DNA of 64,000 nt from an uncultured Caulobacterales bacterium (GCA_903884425.1 CAISEP010000014.1:248001-312000); one strand, 5' to 3'. Shown: positions 36,793 through 47,547, counted from the first letter of the stretch. Made by a program: numbers and translations. The notes: a model not told the origin generated them from the sequence alone.

Positions 36793-39042
36793 ATGACCAA
36801 GCACGAACCGCCCCCGCCGGACGACGGCGGCCGCATCATCGAGGAGCCCCTGTCGGAGGCCCTGTCGCGGCGCTACCTCGCCTATGCCCTGTCGACCATC
36901 ATGAACCGGGCCCTGCCGGACGTGCGCGACGGGCTGAAGCCGGTGCACCGGCGGCTGCTCTATGCAATGCGGGTGCTGCGGCTGGACCCCCAGTCGTCGG
37001 CCAAGAAGTGCGCCCGGGTTGTGGGCGACGTGATCGGCAAGTATCACCCGCACGGGGATACCGCGGTCTATGACGCCCTCGTCCGCCTCGCCCAGGACTT
37101 CGCCCAGCGCTATCCGCTGATCGAGGGGCAGGGGAACTTCGGCAATATCGACGGCGATAACGCCGCGGCCATGCGCTACACGGAGTGCAAGCTGACGGCC
37201 GCTGCCCAGTTGCTGCTGGACGGCATCGACGAGGATGCGGTCGATTTCCGCCCCACCTATGACGGGGAGGAGGAGGAGCCGCTGGTCCTGCCGGCGGCGT
37301 TTCCGAACCTGCTGGCCAACGGGGCGTCGGGCATCGCCGTGGGCATGGCCACCTCCATCCCGCCGCACAATGCCGCGGAGCTGATCGACGCCTGCCTGCT
37401 CTTGCTGCAGCGCCCGCAGGCCACCACCGCCGACCTGATGGAGCGGGTGCAGGGGCCGGACTTCCCCACCGGCGGGGTGATCGTGGAATCCCGCGCCTCG
37501 CTGCTGGAAACCTACGAGACCGGCCGGGGCGGCGTCCGCGTCCGCGCCCGCTGGGAGGTGGAGAAGCTGGAGCGGGGCGGCTGGCGCATCATCGTCACCG
37601 AGATCCCCTACCAGGTGCAGAAGTCCCGGCTGGTGGAACAGCTGGCCAGCCTGATCGAACTGAAGAAGGCCCCCCTGCTGGGGGATGTGCGCGACGAGTC
37701 CACCGAGGACATCCGGCTGGTGATCGAGCCCAAGTCCCGCACCGTGGAGCCCGAGCACCTGATGGAGAGCCTGTTCCGCCTCTGCGATCTGGAGAACCGC
37801 TTCCCGGTGAACATGAACGTGCTGGACAAGACCGGCACGCCGGGGGTCATGGGGCTGAAGTCCGCGCTTCTGGCCTTCCTCGACCACCGCCGCGAGGTGA
37901 ACATCCGCCGGGCCAACTGGCGGCTGGCGAAGATCGAGAGCCGTCTGCACATCCTCGACGGCCTGTTGATCGTCTTCCTCAATCTGGACGAGGTGATCCG
38001 CATCGTCCGCTTTGAGGAGGACCCGAAGCAGAAGCTGATCGAGACCTTCAGCCTGACGGAGATCCAGGCCGACGCCATTCTCAACACCCGCCTGCGGCAG
38101 CTGGCCCGGCTGGAGGAGATGGAGCTGCGCCGCGAGCATGCGGAGCTGTCGGAGGAACGGGACGGCCTGATGGCCCTGCTGGGCTCGGACAAGAAGCAGT
38201 GGGACAAGGTGGCGTCGGACCTGCGCAAGGTCCGCGACCAGCTGTCCGGCGGCATCATCGGCAAGCGCCGCTCAACCTTCGGCGAGGCCCCGGCCATCGA
38301 CGCCGAGGCGGTGATCGAGGCCCTGGTGGTGCGCGAACCCATCACCATCATCCTGTCGGAGCGGGGCTGGATCCGCGCCGCCAAGGGCAAGGTGGAGGAC
38401 CCGTCGGAGCTGAAGTTCAAGGAAGGGGACAAGCTGGGCTTCCTGGTCCCGGCGGAGACCACGGACAAGCTGTTGCTGTTCGCGTCCGACGGCCGGTTCT
38501 TCACCCTGCCCTGCGACAAGCTGCCGTCGGCCCGGGGGCAGGGGGAGCCGCTGCGCCTGATGCTGGACATCGACGACAAGGTGAAGCTGGTGGCGGTCTT
38601 CGCCCACAAGCCGGGGCGCAAGCGCATCATAGCCTCCACCGGCGGCTACGGCTTCGTTCTGCCGGAGGACGAGGCGCTGGCCAACCGCAAGGCGGGCAAG
38701 CAGGTGCTGAACGTGGACGGGGGCGAGGCCCTGGTCTGCCTCGAGGCCGACGGGGATCATCTGGCCGTGGTCGGCGACAATGCCAAGATCCTGATCTTCC
38801 CGGTCGCCGAACTGCCGGAAATGCCCCGCGGCAAGGGGGTCAAGCTGCAGTCCTATCGCGAGGGCGGCCTGCGGGACGTGGCGGTGTTCGCCGAGGCGGA
38901 GGGAGCGGGCTGGACCGACAGCGGTGGCCGTCGTCGGGACTGGAAGGAATGGCGGGAGTGGCTGGGTCGTCGCGCGGCGGCGGGCAAGCTGGCCCCCAAG
39001 GGCTTTCCGGTGACCAAGCGCTTCCGGCCCCGGGGAAGCTGA
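36793..39042 (+). CDS. parC: DNA topoisomerase IV subunit A
   Basis: The breakage subunit of the decatenase. The 749 residues open [20 protein letters not shown], then [20 protein letters not shown] and the catalytic Tyr in [15 protein letters not shown]. The tail is a short C-terminal beta-pinwheel ([20 protein letters not shown]). The quinolone-determining position equivalent to E. coli Ser80 is Thr and that of Glu84 is Asp. It is distinguished from GyrA by its shorter tail and lack of a GyrA box. It is the last gene of the plus-strand run and convergent with bpt. Confidence 0.95.
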   Translation: MTKHEPPPPDDGGRIIEEPLSEALSRRYLAYALSTIMNRALPDVRDGLKPVHRRLLYAMRVLRLDPQSSAKKCARVVGDVIGKYHPHGDTAVYDALVRLAQDFAQRYPLIEGQGNFGNIDGDNAAAMRYTECKLTAAAQLLLDGIDEDAVDFRPTYDGEEEEPLVLPAAFPNLLANGASGIAVGMATSIPPHNAAELIDACLLLLQRPQATTADLMERVQGPDFPTGGVIVESRASLLETYETGRGGVRVRARWEVEKLERGGWRIIVTEIPYQVQKSRLVEQLASLIELKKAPLLGDVRDESTEDIRLVIEPKSRTVEPEHLMESLFRLCDLENRFPVNMNVLDKTGTPGVMGLKSALLAFLDHRREVNIRRANWRLAKIESRLHILDGLLIVFLNLDEVIRIVRFEEDPKQKLIETFSLTEIQADAILNTRLRQLARLEEMELRREHAELSEERDGLMALLGSDKKQWDKVASDLRKVRDQLSGGIIGKRRSTFGEAPAIDAEAVIEALVVREPITIILSERGWIRAAKGKVEDPSELKFKEGDKLGFLVPAETTDKLLLFASDGRFFTLPCDKLPSARGQGEPLRLMLDIDDKVKLVAVFAHKPGRKRIIASTGGYGFVLPEDEALANRKAGKQVLNVDGGEALVCLEADGDHLAVVGDNAKILIFPVAELPEMPRGKGVKLQSYREGGLRDVAVFAEAEGAGWTDSGGRRRDWKEWREWLGRRAAAGKLAPKGFPVTKRFRPRGS

Positions 39043-39048
39043 GCGGGT

Positions 39049-39816
39049 CTAGCGGTCCAGGCGGCCGCTGTCCCGCTCCCGCGCGGACATCAGCCGCCAG
39101 CCGCCGGGACGCAGCAGCTCCAGCGGCGCGAAGCGGGCCTTGTAGGCCATCTTGTCGCTGCCCGCGACCCAGTAGCCCAGATAGACATAGGGCGCGCCCA
39201 AGGCGACGGCCTGGTTGATGTGGTCCAGGATGATGAAGGAGCCGAGGCTGCGGCCCGCCAGGTCCGGATCATAGAAGCTGTAGACCAGGGACAGGCCGTC
39301 CTGCAGCAGGTCCACCAGCACGCAGGCCACCAGTTCCCCCGGTCCGCGGTCATCGGTGCGGCGGCGATACTCGATCAGGTGCGTGCGGACGGCGGTGTCC
39401 TCGACCATGGCCACATAGTCGGGCCAGCCCATGTCCGCCATGCCCCCGTCGGCGTGCCGCGCGGTGAGATAGCGGCGCAGCAGGTCGAACTGTTCGGAGG
39501 TGGCCTCCGCCTCCACCAGATGCCGCTCCAGGTCGTCGTTCCGCTTCAGGATCCGGCGGTGGGAGCGGGACAGGGCGAAGTCGGCGGCGGGAATGCGGAC
39601 CGAGACGCAGGCATCGCAGGTCTCGCAGGCCGGGCGATAGGCGATGTTCTGGGAACGCCGGAACCCGACCTGGGTCAGGTTGTCATTGACCATGGGACCA
39701 TCGGACAGGGGCAGGTGGGCGAACACCTTGCGCTCCTCCCGTCCGGGCAGATAGGGGCAGGCAGACGGGGCCGTCAGGAAGAAACGCAGCTTTCCGGTCG
39801 CAAAGTGCTGTGTCAC
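39049..39816 (-). CDS. bpt: aspartate/glutamate leucyltransferase (Bpt)
   Basis: Adds leucine from Leu-tRNA to N-terminal Asp or Glu, making an N-degron for ClpAP. With the start at GTG 39816 it has 255 residues, the usual family length. The conserved parts are [20 protein letters not shown], the [12 protein letters not shown] cysteine cluster, [14 protein letters not shown]-like segment (FALSRSHRR) and [18 protein letters not shown]. An upstream TTG at 39870 would add 18 residues. Eukaryotic ATE1 relatives transfer arginine; the bacterial short form with this C-terminus is the leucyl type. Confidence 0.9.
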   Translation of the reverse strand: MTQHFATGKLRFFLTAPSACPYLPGREERKVFAHLPLSDGPMVNDNLTQVGFRRSQNIAYRPACETCDACVSVRIPAADFALSRSHRRILKRNDDLERHLVEAEATSEQFDLLRRYLTARHADGGMADMGWPDYVAMVEDTAVRTHLIEYRRRTDDRGPGELVACVLVDLLQDGLSLVYSFYDPDLAGRSLGSFIILDHINQAVALGAPYVYLGYWVAGSDKMAYKARFAPLELLRPGGWRLMSARERDSGRLDR

Positions 39817-39939
39817 GGCCTGACGTGGGTCCCGCTCTGGAAGCTTCGCCGCAGTCCGGCGCACGGGCAATTAGGGGACAGTCCGCGCGCCCCCGCAAGC
39901 CGGGAAGCGCCATTGGCGTGGCAAAGGGCGCTTTTACGC

Positions 39940-40839
39940 CTATTGACCGGCATTGGGGGGCAGCACCGGAGCCTCGCGCAGCAGCACGATGGCAATCCGC
40001 CGGTTGCCCGGCAGGGTCGGGTCGTCGGGAAACAGCGGTTCGGAGACCGCCTTGCCGGACACCTGGTAGATTCGGTCCGCCGGGACCCCGGCTTCCTGCA
40101 GCACCGACCGGGCGGCATTGGCGCGGGAGGCGGACAGGGCCCAGTCATCTCCGCCCCGGGCCTGGCCCGGCGTGGTGGCGCTGGTGTGACCGGCGATGGT
40201 GATGCGGTTGTGCAGCTGGTTGATCACCTTGGAGACGGCGCGCAGCAGGATCCGGGCCCGGTCGTTCGGACGGGTGGAGCCCTGCTCGAACATGGCCCGG
40301 CCCTCCTGGTCGATCAGCTGGATGCGCAGGCCCTCCGGCGTCACGTCCACCAGCACCTGCTTCGACAGTTCCGCCAGTTCCGGCATGTCCTGCAGGGCCT
40401 GGCGCAGGCTTTCCGCGGCGCTCTGGAACTGGTCGGCCTCGTGCTTCTGCTGGGCATCGCGGGTCGCGCTGGAGGGATCGCCGGACGCCGCCTGGGAGGT
40501 CTTGCCCTCGTTCTGCGGGTCCTTCGGCGCGGGCACGGACATCTTCTGGATGACGGAGATGGCGCCGTCGCTCTTCACGCCCTTGTCGCCCATGGCCGTG
40601 CCGGCAAGGATGCCGCCGGAGCCTGAGGTGGCCTCCGACACGCTGGCCGGGGCGAAATAGTCGGCAATGCCGCGCTTCTGCTCAGGCGAGGTGGTGTTGA
40701 TCAGCCACATCAGCAGGAAGAAGGCCATCATGGCGGTGACGAAGTCGGCATAGGCCACCTTCCACGCGCCACCATGGTGTCCGCCCCCGGACACCTTCTT
40801 CACCTTCTTGATCAGGATCGGCGCGTCGCCGTAAGCCAT
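39940..40839 (-). CDS. motB: flagellar motor protein MotB, solitary
   Basis: Stator subunit anchored to peptidoglycan. The 299 residues have the N-terminal motif GGAWKVAYADFVTAMMAFFL with the proton-binding Asp, one membrane span, the plug region (SPEQKRGIADYF), a polar linker (~70-160) and an OmpA-type peptidoglycan-binding domain (ITIAGHTSATTPGQARGGDD followed by WALSASRANAAR). No motA or other flagellar gene flanks it, so its partner is elsewhere. ATG 40839 has GGGGA upstream. Confidence 0.92.
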   Translation of the reverse strand: MAYGDAPILIKKVKKVSGGGHHGGAWKVAYADFVTAMMAFFLLMWLINTTSPEQKRGIADYFAPASVSEATSGSGGILAGTAMGDKGVKSDGAISVIQKMSVPAPKDPQNEGKTSQAASGDPSSATRDAQQKHEADQFQSAAESLRQALQDMPELAELSKQVLVDVTPEGLRIQLIDQEGRAMFEQGSTRPNDRARILLRAVSKVINQLHNRITIAGHTSATTPGQARGGDDWALSASRANAARSVLQEAGVPADRIYQVSGKAVSEPLFPDDPTLPGNRRIAIVLLREAPVLPPNAGQ

Positions 40840-40966
40840 CCCACTATCCCCGGACACACAGGTTCACAGATCATCAGCCATAATCCCACGGTGTTAAGAT
40901 GCGGTTGCGTCGGAGCCCGGGTTCGCCTACGTGCGGTATCCCTCGCTGCAATGGCCGCCCTGACCC

Positions 40967-41470
40967 ATGTCCCAAGCTGAAATCATGATGGATGCGGAGA
41001 CCCGCCAGGCCTATCGCGCGGCGCTGGGTGGCTTTGCCACGGGGGTTGCGATCATCACCGTGGCCGACGGGGACCAGGCGGTGGGTCTGACGGTGAATTC
41101 CTTCACGTCCGTGTCCCTCGACCCGCCCCTGGTGCTCTGGTGCCTGGGCGAGGCGTCGGACCGGGGCGTGTACTTCCGGCCCGCCCCCCATTTCGTGGTC
41201 AACATCCTGGGCCAGGACCAGCAGGCGCTCGCCGACCGCTGCGCCAAGCGCGGCCAGTATCGCTTCGAGTCGTCGGAGCTGGATCTCGCTCGCGTCGGGC
41301 GTCCCGCCCTGCACGGATGCGTGGCCCGGCTGTGGTGCGACACCCATGATCAGGTGGCGATGGGCGACCATGTGGCCATCATCGGCCGGGTGCGGGCCTT
41401 CGACAGCCGCCCGGGGGACGGACTGACCTATTTCCGCGGCCGCTACGGCACGGCACCGACGCCCGACTGA
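40967..41470 (+). CDS. flavin reductase family protein
   Basis: A 167-residue FMN-binding split-barrel protein: GGFATGVAIITVADGDQAVG, TVNSFTSVSLDPPLVLWCLG and HFVVNILGQDQQALADRCAK are the classic DIM6/NTAB signatures. Such proteins reduce FMN with NADH for a partner monooxygenase or act alone. No monooxygenase is adjacent; it is followed, convergent, by hemB. Partner unknown. Confidence 0.93.
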   Translation: MSQAEIMMDAETRQAYRAALGGFATGVAIITVADGDQAVGLTVNSFTSVSLDPPLVLWCLGEASDRGVYFRPAPHFVVNILGQDQQALADRCAKRGQYRFESSELDLARVGRPALHGCVARLWCDTHDQVAMGDHVAIIGRVRAFDSRPGDGLTYFRGRYGTAPTPD

Positions 41471-41489
41471 GCCGACCGGCCGACGGCTC

Positions 41490-42491
41490 TCAGCCGGCCA
41501 GGGCCCTGGCCGCGCGGGGGGCGAAATAGGTGATGACCCCGGCGCATCCGGCCCGCTTGAAGCCGAGCAGGCTTTCCAGCATGGCCCGGTCCCCGTCGAT
41601 CCAGCCATTCTGGGCGGCCGCCTGGATCATGGCGTACTCCCCGGAGACCTGGAAGGCGAAGGTGGGCAGGCCGAAGGTCTCCGCCACCCGCTGGACGATG
41701 TCCAGATAGGGCATGCCCGGCTTGACCATGACCATGTCCGCGCCCTCGGAGATGTCCAGGGCGACCTCGCGCAGGGCCTCCTCCGAATTGGAGGGGTCCA
41801 TCTGGTAGGTCTTCTTGTCGCCCGTGAGCACGCTGGCGGAGCCGATGGCATCCCGGTACGGGCCGTAGAAGGCGGAGGCATACTTGGCGGCATAGGCCAT
41901 GATGGCCACGTCCGTGAGGCCCTCGGCCTCCAGGCTGGTGCGCAGGCGACCCACGCGACCGTCCATCATGTCCGACGGGGCCAGGATGTCGCAACCGGCC
42001 GACGCCTGGACCAGGCCCTGCTGGATAAGCCGCTCCACCGTGGCGTCGTTGAGGATCCGGCCGTTCTCGATCAGGCCGTCATGGCCGTGGCTGGTGAAGG
42101 GGTCGAGGGCCACGTCGCACATGATGCCCACCTCCGGCGCGGCATCCTTCATGGCCTTCACCGCGCGACAGACCAGGCCGTCCTCGTCGGTGGCCGCGGT
42201 GCCCCGGTCGTCCTTCAGGGAAGGGTCGATGAAGGGGAAGATGGCGATGGCCGGAATGCCCAGGGCCCGGGCCTCCTGTGCCGCCTTCGCGGCCCGGCTG
42301 ACCGACATGCGCGGCGCGCCGGGCATGGAGGCCACCTGGATCTCGTCCTCCGGCCCGTCATGCACCACCAGCGACCAGATCAGGTCGCTGGGCGTCAGGA
42401 CGGTCTCGCGCACCAGCCGCCGGATCCAGTCCGCCTGGCGAAGCCTGCGGGGGCGAAGGGCGGGGTAGGCGGCCAGCGGAGCTCTGTACAT
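41490..42491 (-). CDS. hemB: delta-aminolevulinic acid dehydratase (porphobilinogen synthase)
   Basis: Joins two 5-aminolevulinates to porphobilinogen in haem synthesis. The 333 residues show RRLVRETVLTPSDLIWSL-type N-terminus, DVALDPFTSHGHDGL, the catalytic Lys in DMVMVKPGMPYLDIV, and FYGPYRDAIGSA. The metal site reads D-A-D instead of the Cys triad, so it is the Mg-type rather than the zinc-type enzyme. AGGA lies upstream of the ATG. With hemA at 46229 it gives two of the first three haem steps within 5 kb. Confidence 0.96.
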   Translation of the reverse strand: MYRAPLAAYPALRPRRLRQADWIRRLVRETVLTPSDLIWSLVVHDGPEDEIQVASMPGAPRMSVSRAAKAAQEARALGIPAIAIFPFIDPSLKDDRGTAATDEDGLVCRAVKAMKDAAPEVGIMCDVALDPFTSHGHDGLIENGRILNDATVERLIQQGLVQASAGCDILAPSDMMDGRVGRLRTSLEAEGLTDVAIMAYAAKYASAFYGPYRDAIGSASVLTGDKKTYQMDPSNSEEALREVALDISEGADMVMVKPGMPYLDIVQRVAETFGLPTFAFQVSGEYAMIQAAAQNGWIDGDRAMLESLLGFKRAGCAGVITYFAPRAARALAG

Positions 42492-42512
42492 GCCCGATTC
42501 CTGATCTGCGGC

Positions 42513-43001
42513 TTATGCCACAGGGGTGTGACCTATCGGGCGGTTTCCGGCAAGCCTCAGGAACCCGAACAGGGACTGCAGGAGGGTCCAGGCGGCCCCG
42601 AACAGGACCAGGGAGACGGACGTGGCCAGCATGACGCCGCCGATCCAGGCCTGCTGGCCGGCGCTTGAGACCCCGAGGGTCGCGGTGGAGACGCCGGAGA
42701 TCTTCTCGCCCCAGTTCACCAGCGCCGCCAGCCACACGCCGCTGCCGGCAAAGCCCGCGATCACGGCCCCGACGATGCAGAAGGCCCCCATCCAGAAGAT
42801 GCGGACCTGATGCCGGTAGTGGGTGCGCAGGACGGGGTGGCTGTCGTGCCCGTGGGCCAGGGCGAGCGCCAGTCCCACCACGCTCGGCACACCAAAGGTG
42901 AAGACGCCGATGAACATCAGCACATAGACGATGAACGCAATCAGCCGATCAAACTGCGTCATGACCGGATCCTGTCCCGGACCGGCAAAAACATTGGGCA
43001 T
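42513..43001 (-). CDS. small inner-membrane protein (DUF4870-like)
   Basis: A 162-residue protein with about three to four hydrophobic segments (FDRLIAFIVYVLMFIGVFTF, FWMGAFCIVGAVIAGFAGSG, WIGGVMLATSVSLVLFGAAW). The central HDSHPVLRTHYRHQVRIFW is polar and basic and resembles the 'H..Q..RTFW' loop of DUF4870/Tic20-type proteins. The start at ATG 43001 is fixed by GGGGGAG six bases upstream. Located upstream of hemB on the same strand, 21 bases apart. Function unknown. Confidence 0.8.
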   Translation of the reverse strand: MPNVFAGPGQDPVMTQFDRLIAFIVYVLMFIGVFTFGVPSVVGLALALAHGHDSHPVLRTHYRHQVRIFWMGAFCIVGAVIAGFAGSGVWLAALVNWGEKISGVSTATLGVSSAGQQAWIGGVMLATSVSLVLFGAAWTLLQSLFGFLRLAGNRPIGHTPVA

Positions 43002-43089
43002 ACAGCACTCCCCCTGAACACGCTGCACGAACGGAGCGTCCAGCGGACGTCCGTTAATCTTTCTTCGCGACGACTTCATAACGCCGATG

Positions 43090-43138
43090 CTATGACAGTG
43101 ACATAGTCTCCACCGTCCGCAGCCATTATCCCTAATGG
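43090..43138. promoter_or_regulatory. two short inverted repeats before the M16 peptidase gene
   Basis: CTATG-n7-CATAG (43090-43106) and a perfect CCATTA-TCCC-TAATGG (43123-43138) lie in the 140-base divergent gap. They could be operators for either gene; no convincing -35/-10 pair was identified. Confidence 0.3.
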
Positions 43139-43191
43139 GTTGAGTGCCGCGGGTCGCCGACGGGGGATGTGTGCGTCGTAAGGGTGGGGGC

Positions 43192-46104
43192 GTGGCAATA
43201 CGGGTCGGGACACACGCCGCCAGGCGCGGGGTCGGGAGGGTTCGGCGGATCGCAGAGCGGGCGGCCGGTCTTCTGGTGGCTGGTCTGCTGCTGACGGGGC
43301 TTTCGTCCCTTCCGGTGACCGGCGGCTTCGCGCAGGCTGCGGACCGCCCGGACGTGGCGACGCCCGACCCTTCGGTGGTCCAGGGCAGGCTTCCCAACGG
43401 CCTTCGCTATGCTCTGCAGTCCAACCACAAGCCGGGCAGCAGCGTGTCGTTCCGCTTCTATATCGAGGCCGGCTCCGTGCAGGAGGCGGAGTCGGAGCGC
43501 GGCGTCGCCCACTTCCTCGAGCACATGGCCTTCGAAGGGGGCAAGGCGATCCCGGGGGCGACCCTGTCGTCCCGGTTCCAGGAGGCAGGCATCTCCATCG
43601 AGCGGGACCACAATGCCTTCACCAACCTGACGGGCACCTACTACGTCATGGACCTCCAGGCGGTGACCCCGGCCAAGCTGGACCTGGCCCTGACCTGGTT
43701 GCGCGACGTGGCCGACGGCCTGATCCTGGACCCGGAGGCGGTGGACCGGCAAAGGGGCGTGGTCACCTCGGAATACTATGCCCGCCGGGACGGGGGCACC
43801 AATGTGTCGGAGTCCATCCGCCGGTTCCTGCAGCCCGAACTGCTGGCCCCGCGACGCTCCCCCGGCGGGACTCCGGAAACCCTGAGAGCCATGACGGCCG
43901 ACACGATCCGGTCCTACTACACCCGCTACTACCGGCCGGACCGCGCCTTCGTCATCATCGTCGGCGACCTGCCGGTGGCCGAGATGAAGGCCAGGGTCGA
44001 GGCGACCTTCTCCAGCTGGACCGCCGCCGGTCCGGCGGAGGCCGATCCCGATCCCGGCCGCGTGGATTATGCCCGCAAGACCTCGTACTTCGTGGTGCAC
44101 ACCCCGAACTTCGCCCAGGGGGTGATCGACATCTGCCGTCCGGCCCCGGCAGACGCCCACCTGCCGCCCGGCGTCGCCGCCTGGAAATCGGTGCTGGCCG
44201 ATGTGGGCTGGATGCTGCCCCTGCAGGAGCGGCTGGACCATCTGTCCCGCGCGCCGGACTCCCCCTTCATCACCGCCCGGGTGGAGCGCAGCGAGCAGCA
44301 GAAGCGCTTTGCCATGACCTGCGTGTTCGCCACGCCGAAGCCCGAACGGTGGTCGGACGCCCTGGCCAGCCTGTCCGACGAGATCCGCCGGATGGAGCTG
44401 CACGGGGTCACGTCGGAGGAGTTCCAGCGGACCCTGACGGTCATTGCCGCCCGGGTCGGGGCGGCCACCACCGCGTCGCGAACCTCATCCCAGATCGCCC
44501 AGGGGCTGATCCAGACCCTGCTGGACCGGGATGTCCCCGTGACCGCAGAGACCAGCGCGCGCCTGTTCGACGTGGCGCGGGCCGCGACCACCGAGGCGGA
44601 CGTGGCGGCCTCGCTCCATCACAAGTGGTCCATGGCGGCGGACCCGCAGCTGGTCCTGATCTCCATCAATCCGGCCGTGCCGGACGAACTCAGCAAGGCC
44701 TGGCAGGGGGCACAGCTGCGACCGCCGCCCCCGCAGATCGAGAAGGCCCCGCTGCCCGCCTGGGCCTATGGGCAGATCGGGCCGCCGGGCAAGGTCGTCG
44801 ACCGGCAGGAGATCACCGACCCCAACTTCGTCCGCCTGACCTTCGAAAACGGCGTGCATGCCAACATCAAGACCCTGACGTCCGACCGCAACCGGGTGGA
44901 GATCCGGGTCCGGTTCGGCGCCGGCGAGCTGGAATTCGCGCCGACGGACCTGGGCGTGGCCACGATCGGGGCCGGCGTGGTCGCCAGTGGCGGGCTGGGC
45001 AAGCATGACGACGAGACCCTCAATCGCCTGCTGGAGGCGCACGCCACGGACTTCCGCTTTTCGATGGAGCGGGACCATTTCAACTTCTCCGGCGTCTCGC
45101 GGACGGAGGATGCCGGCCTGCTGACCCAGGTCCTGGCCGCCTATCTGCTCGACCCCGGCTTCCGGCCGGAATCGGACCGGGACGTGCCCCAGACGGTCAA
45201 GGCCTTCTACACCAACCTGCGGGTGAGCCCGATGCTCGTGGCCCAGCAGGCCCTGCGCGCCCAGCTGCCCGGCAATCCCGGGGCCAACCTGCCGCCTGAG
45301 GCCGTGGCCGCCGGCTTCAAGGCCACTGACTTCGCCCGGGTGTTCCGGCCGGTTCTGCTCAGCGATCCGGTGGAGGTCACCGTAGTCGGGGACATCACCG
45401 AGGAGGAGGCGACCCGGCTGCTGGCCGGCAGCTTCGGGGCCCTGCCCAGTCGATCGGGGCCGACCGGAGTTGCGAGTCCGGAGGCTATCCGCCTGCGCTT
45501 TCCCACTCGCTCCCCCCGGGCGGCGACGGCGCACCATATCGGGCTGCCCTCCAAGGCCGGGGTGCTGGTGGTCTGGCCCATGTTCGTCTGGATACCCGAG
45601 CGGCAGCGCGAGGTCCGCGCCGTGACCCTTCTGCGGGAGGTCCTGTCCGACCGGGTCCGGCGCATCGTCCGGGAGAAGTTCGGACAGACCTACACGCCGG
45701 ATGTCTCCTATGTGACGGAGCGGGGAGGGGACGACGGTGCCCTCACCGTAGCCATCGAGACCCATCCCGAAGCGGTGCAGCAGGTGGTGAACGAGGTGCG
45801 GGCCATCGCCCGGGAGTTGGCCCGGGGGGACATCACCGCCGACGAGCTGGAGCGGATCCGCAAGCCCCTGCTGGATGACACGGCCCATCGCCGGGAAACG
45901 GCGGGCTGGTGGCTGAACACCCTGGATGGATCCTTCGCCGATCCCTACAAGCTGGCCCAGGCCCGCACCTGGCAGGCGGACTACAGCTCCATCCCGGTGG
46001 CCGAGGTGAACACGGTGGCCCGCCGGTGGCTGGCCCGGGAGCCGATGGTGGCCGCAGCCCTGCCGGAAGGGCCGGTCTCCCCCCTCAATCCGTCCGGGAA
46101 TTGA
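43192..46104 (+). CDS. exported M16 family zinc metallopeptidase (pitrilysin type)
   Basis: A two-halved M16 peptidase of about 970 residues, exported by an N-terminal signal (AAGLLVAGLLLTGLSSLPV to FAQA). The first half has the inverted zinc motif HFLEHMAF and the distal Glu region. The second half is inactive in sequence but keeps the fold (VRRIVREKFGQTYTPDVSY, the R/Y pair of M16B domains). It probably degrades peptides in the periplasm. The start is uncertain: GTG 43192 has AAGGGTGG before it, GTG 43171 and 43144 are alternatives. It is upstream of hemA but in its own unit. Confidence 0.9.
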   Translation: MAIRVGTHAARRGVGRVRRIAERAAGLLVAGLLLTGLSSLPVTGGFAQAADRPDVATPDPSVVQGRLPNGLRYALQSNHKPGSSVSFRFYIEAGSVQEAESERGVAHFLEHMAFEGGKAIPGATLSSRFQEAGISIERDHNAFTNLTGTYYVMDLQAVTPAKLDLALTWLRDVADGLILDPEAVDRQRGVVTSEYYARRDGGTNVSESIRRFLQPELLAPRRSPGGTPETLRAMTADTIRSYYTRYYRPDRAFVIIVGDLPVAEMKARVEATFSSWTAAGPAEADPDPGRVDYARKTSYFVVHTPNFAQGVIDICRPAPADAHLPPGVAAWKSVLADVGWMLPLQERLDHLSRAPDSPFITARVERSEQQKRFAMTCVFATPKPERWSDALASLSDEIRRMELHGVTSEEFQRTLTVIAARVGAATTASRTSSQIAQGLIQTLLDRDVPVTAETSARLFDVARAATTEADVAASLHHKWSMAADPQLVLISINPAVPDELSKAWQGAQLRPPPPQIEKAPLPAWAYGQIGPPGKVVDRQEITDPNFVRLTFENGVHANIKTLTSDRNRVEIRVRFGAGELEFAPTDLGVATIGAGVVASGGLGKHDDETLNRLLEAHATDFRFSMERDHFNFSGVSRTEDAGLLTQVLAAYLLDPGFRPESDRDVPQTVKAFYTNLRVSPMLVAQQALRAQLPGNPGANLPPEAVAAGFKATDFARVFRPVLLSDPVEVTVVGDITEEEATRLLAGSFGALPSRSGPTGVASPEAIRLRFPTRSPRAATAHHIGLPSKAGVLVVWPMFVWIPERQREVRAVTLLREVLSDRVRRIVREKFGQTYTPDVSYVTERGGDDGALTVAIETHPEAVQQVVNEVRAIARELARGDITADELERIRKPLLDDTAHRRETAGWWLNTLDGSFADPYKLAQARTWQADYSSIPVAEVNTVARRWLAREPMVAAALPEGPVSPLNPSGN

Positions 46105-46228
46105 TGCGCCGCAAGGGCAGGTGACGCCGCCTGCCATATTCGGGACATGGACTTAGAGACGTCTGCGGTGCAGATATGCTAACTTGGAACGACGCCGGGG
46201 CTCCCCGCCGTCTTGGGAAGCGAGTGTG

Positions 46229-47452
46229 ATGGACTACAAGTCAGCATTCCGTGCCGCTGTGGATCAGGTGCGTGACGAGGGCCGCTATCGGGTTTTTGCC
46301 GACCTGAAGCGCCACCGGGGAGACTTTCCCGTGGCCACCTGGACCCGTCAGGACGGAACCACCCGAGATGTGACGGTCTGGTGCTCCAACGACTATCTGG
46401 GGCAGGGCCAGAACCCGGTGGTGCTGGCGGCCATGCACGAGGCCATCGATTCGGCCGGTTCCGGCTCCGGCGGCACGCGCAACATCTCCGGCACGACCCG
46501 CTATCACGTGGAACTGGAGGCCGAGCTGGCCGACCTGCATGGCAAGGAGGCTTCGCTGCTGTTCACCTCGGGCTATGTGGCGAACGAGGCGGCCCTGTCC
46601 ACCCTCTACAAGGTCCTGCCGGGCCTGATCATCTTCTCCGACGCCCTCAACCACGCCTCGATGATCGCGGGGATCCGCAACGGCGGCGGGGCGCGGCACA
46701 TCTTCCGCCACAACGACCTCGAGCATCTGGAGAGCCTGCTGGCAGCGGCCCCGGTGGACGCCCCCAAGCTGGTGGCCTTCGAGAGCGTCTATTCCATGGA
46801 CGGCGACATCGCCGATCTGGCCGCGACCATTGCGCTGGCCCGCAAGTACGGGGCCCTGACCTATCTCGATGAAGTGCATGCCGTGGGGCTCTACGGCCCG
46901 CGGGGCGGCGGCGTGGCCGAGCGCGACGGCGTGATGGCCGACATCGACATCATCGAAGGCACGCTGGGCAAGGCCTACGGGGTCATGGGCGGCTACATCG
47001 CCGGTGACGCCGACCTGATCGACGCCATCCGCAGCCACGCCTCCGGCTTCATCTTCACCACCTCGCTGCCTCCGGCCCTGGCGGCCGGGGCCTCGGCCAG
47101 CATCCGCTGGCTGAAGGACCATGACGAGGTCCGCCAGCAGCACCAGGAGCGCGCCGCCGCCCTCAAGGCCCGGTTCAAGGCGGCCGGTCTGCCGGTGATG
47201 CCCTCGGCCAGCCACATCGTTCCGGTCCTGGTGGGCAACCCGGTGCACTGCAAGCTGATCTCCGATCTCCTGCTGTCCGATCACGGGGTCTATGTGCAGC
47301 CCATCAACTATCCCACCGTACCCCGGGGGACGGAGCGCCTGCGCTTCACGCCGACGCCCTTCCACACGGACGAGATGATGGAACACCTGGTCACGGCGAT
47401 GAACGACCTGTGGACCCGCTGCAACGTGAAGCGCCACGGCGTCGCGGCCTGA
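46229..47452 (+). CDS. hemA: 5-aminolevulinate synthase
   Basis: Makes 5-aminolevulinate from glycine and succinyl-CoA (Shemin pathway), the route of alphaproteobacteria and mitochondria. The 407 residues begin [20 protein letters not shown] and contain [48 protein letters not shown] and the PLP-lysine segment [19 protein letters not shown] 46229 is preferred to one 15 codons earlier because the family starts there. The final Cys-Asn-Val-Lys-Arg could be examined as a haem-responsive motif but that is weak. Confidence 0.97.
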   Translation: MDYKSAFRAAVDQVRDEGRYRVFADLKRHRGDFPVATWTRQDGTTRDVTVWCSNDYLGQGQNPVVLAAMHEAIDSAGSGSGGTRNISGTTRYHVELEAELADLHGKEASLLFTSGYVANEAALSTLYKVLPGLIIFSDALNHASMIAGIRNGGGARHIFRHNDLEHLESLLAAAPVDAPKLVAFESVYSMDGDIADLAATIALARKYGALTYLDEVHAVGLYGPRGGGVAERDGVMADIDIIEGTLGKAYGVMGGYIAGDADLIDAIRSHASGFIFTTSLPPALAAGASASIRWLKDHDEVRQQHQERAAALKARFKAAGLPVMPSASHIVPVLVGNPVHCKLISDLLLSDHGVYVQPINYPTVPRGTERLRFTPTPFHTDEMMEHLVTAMNDLWTRCNVKRHGVAA

Positions 47453-47494
47453 TCCGAGCCGATCCCGCGTCGAGACCCCCCGGGTCCCGGCCAT

Positions 47495-47531
47495 AAAAAA
47501 GGGCGACGTCCATGGACGCCGCCCTTTTTTT
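47495..47531. terminator. bidirectional terminator between hemA and mucR
   Basis: AAAAAAGGGCGACGTCC, two-base loop region, GGACGCCGCCCTTTTTTT: an 11-bp stem with one wobble, A-tract on the left and T-tract on the right, so it serves both convergent genes. Confidence 0.9.
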
Positions 47532-47547
47532 CGTCCTGTCGCCGGGA

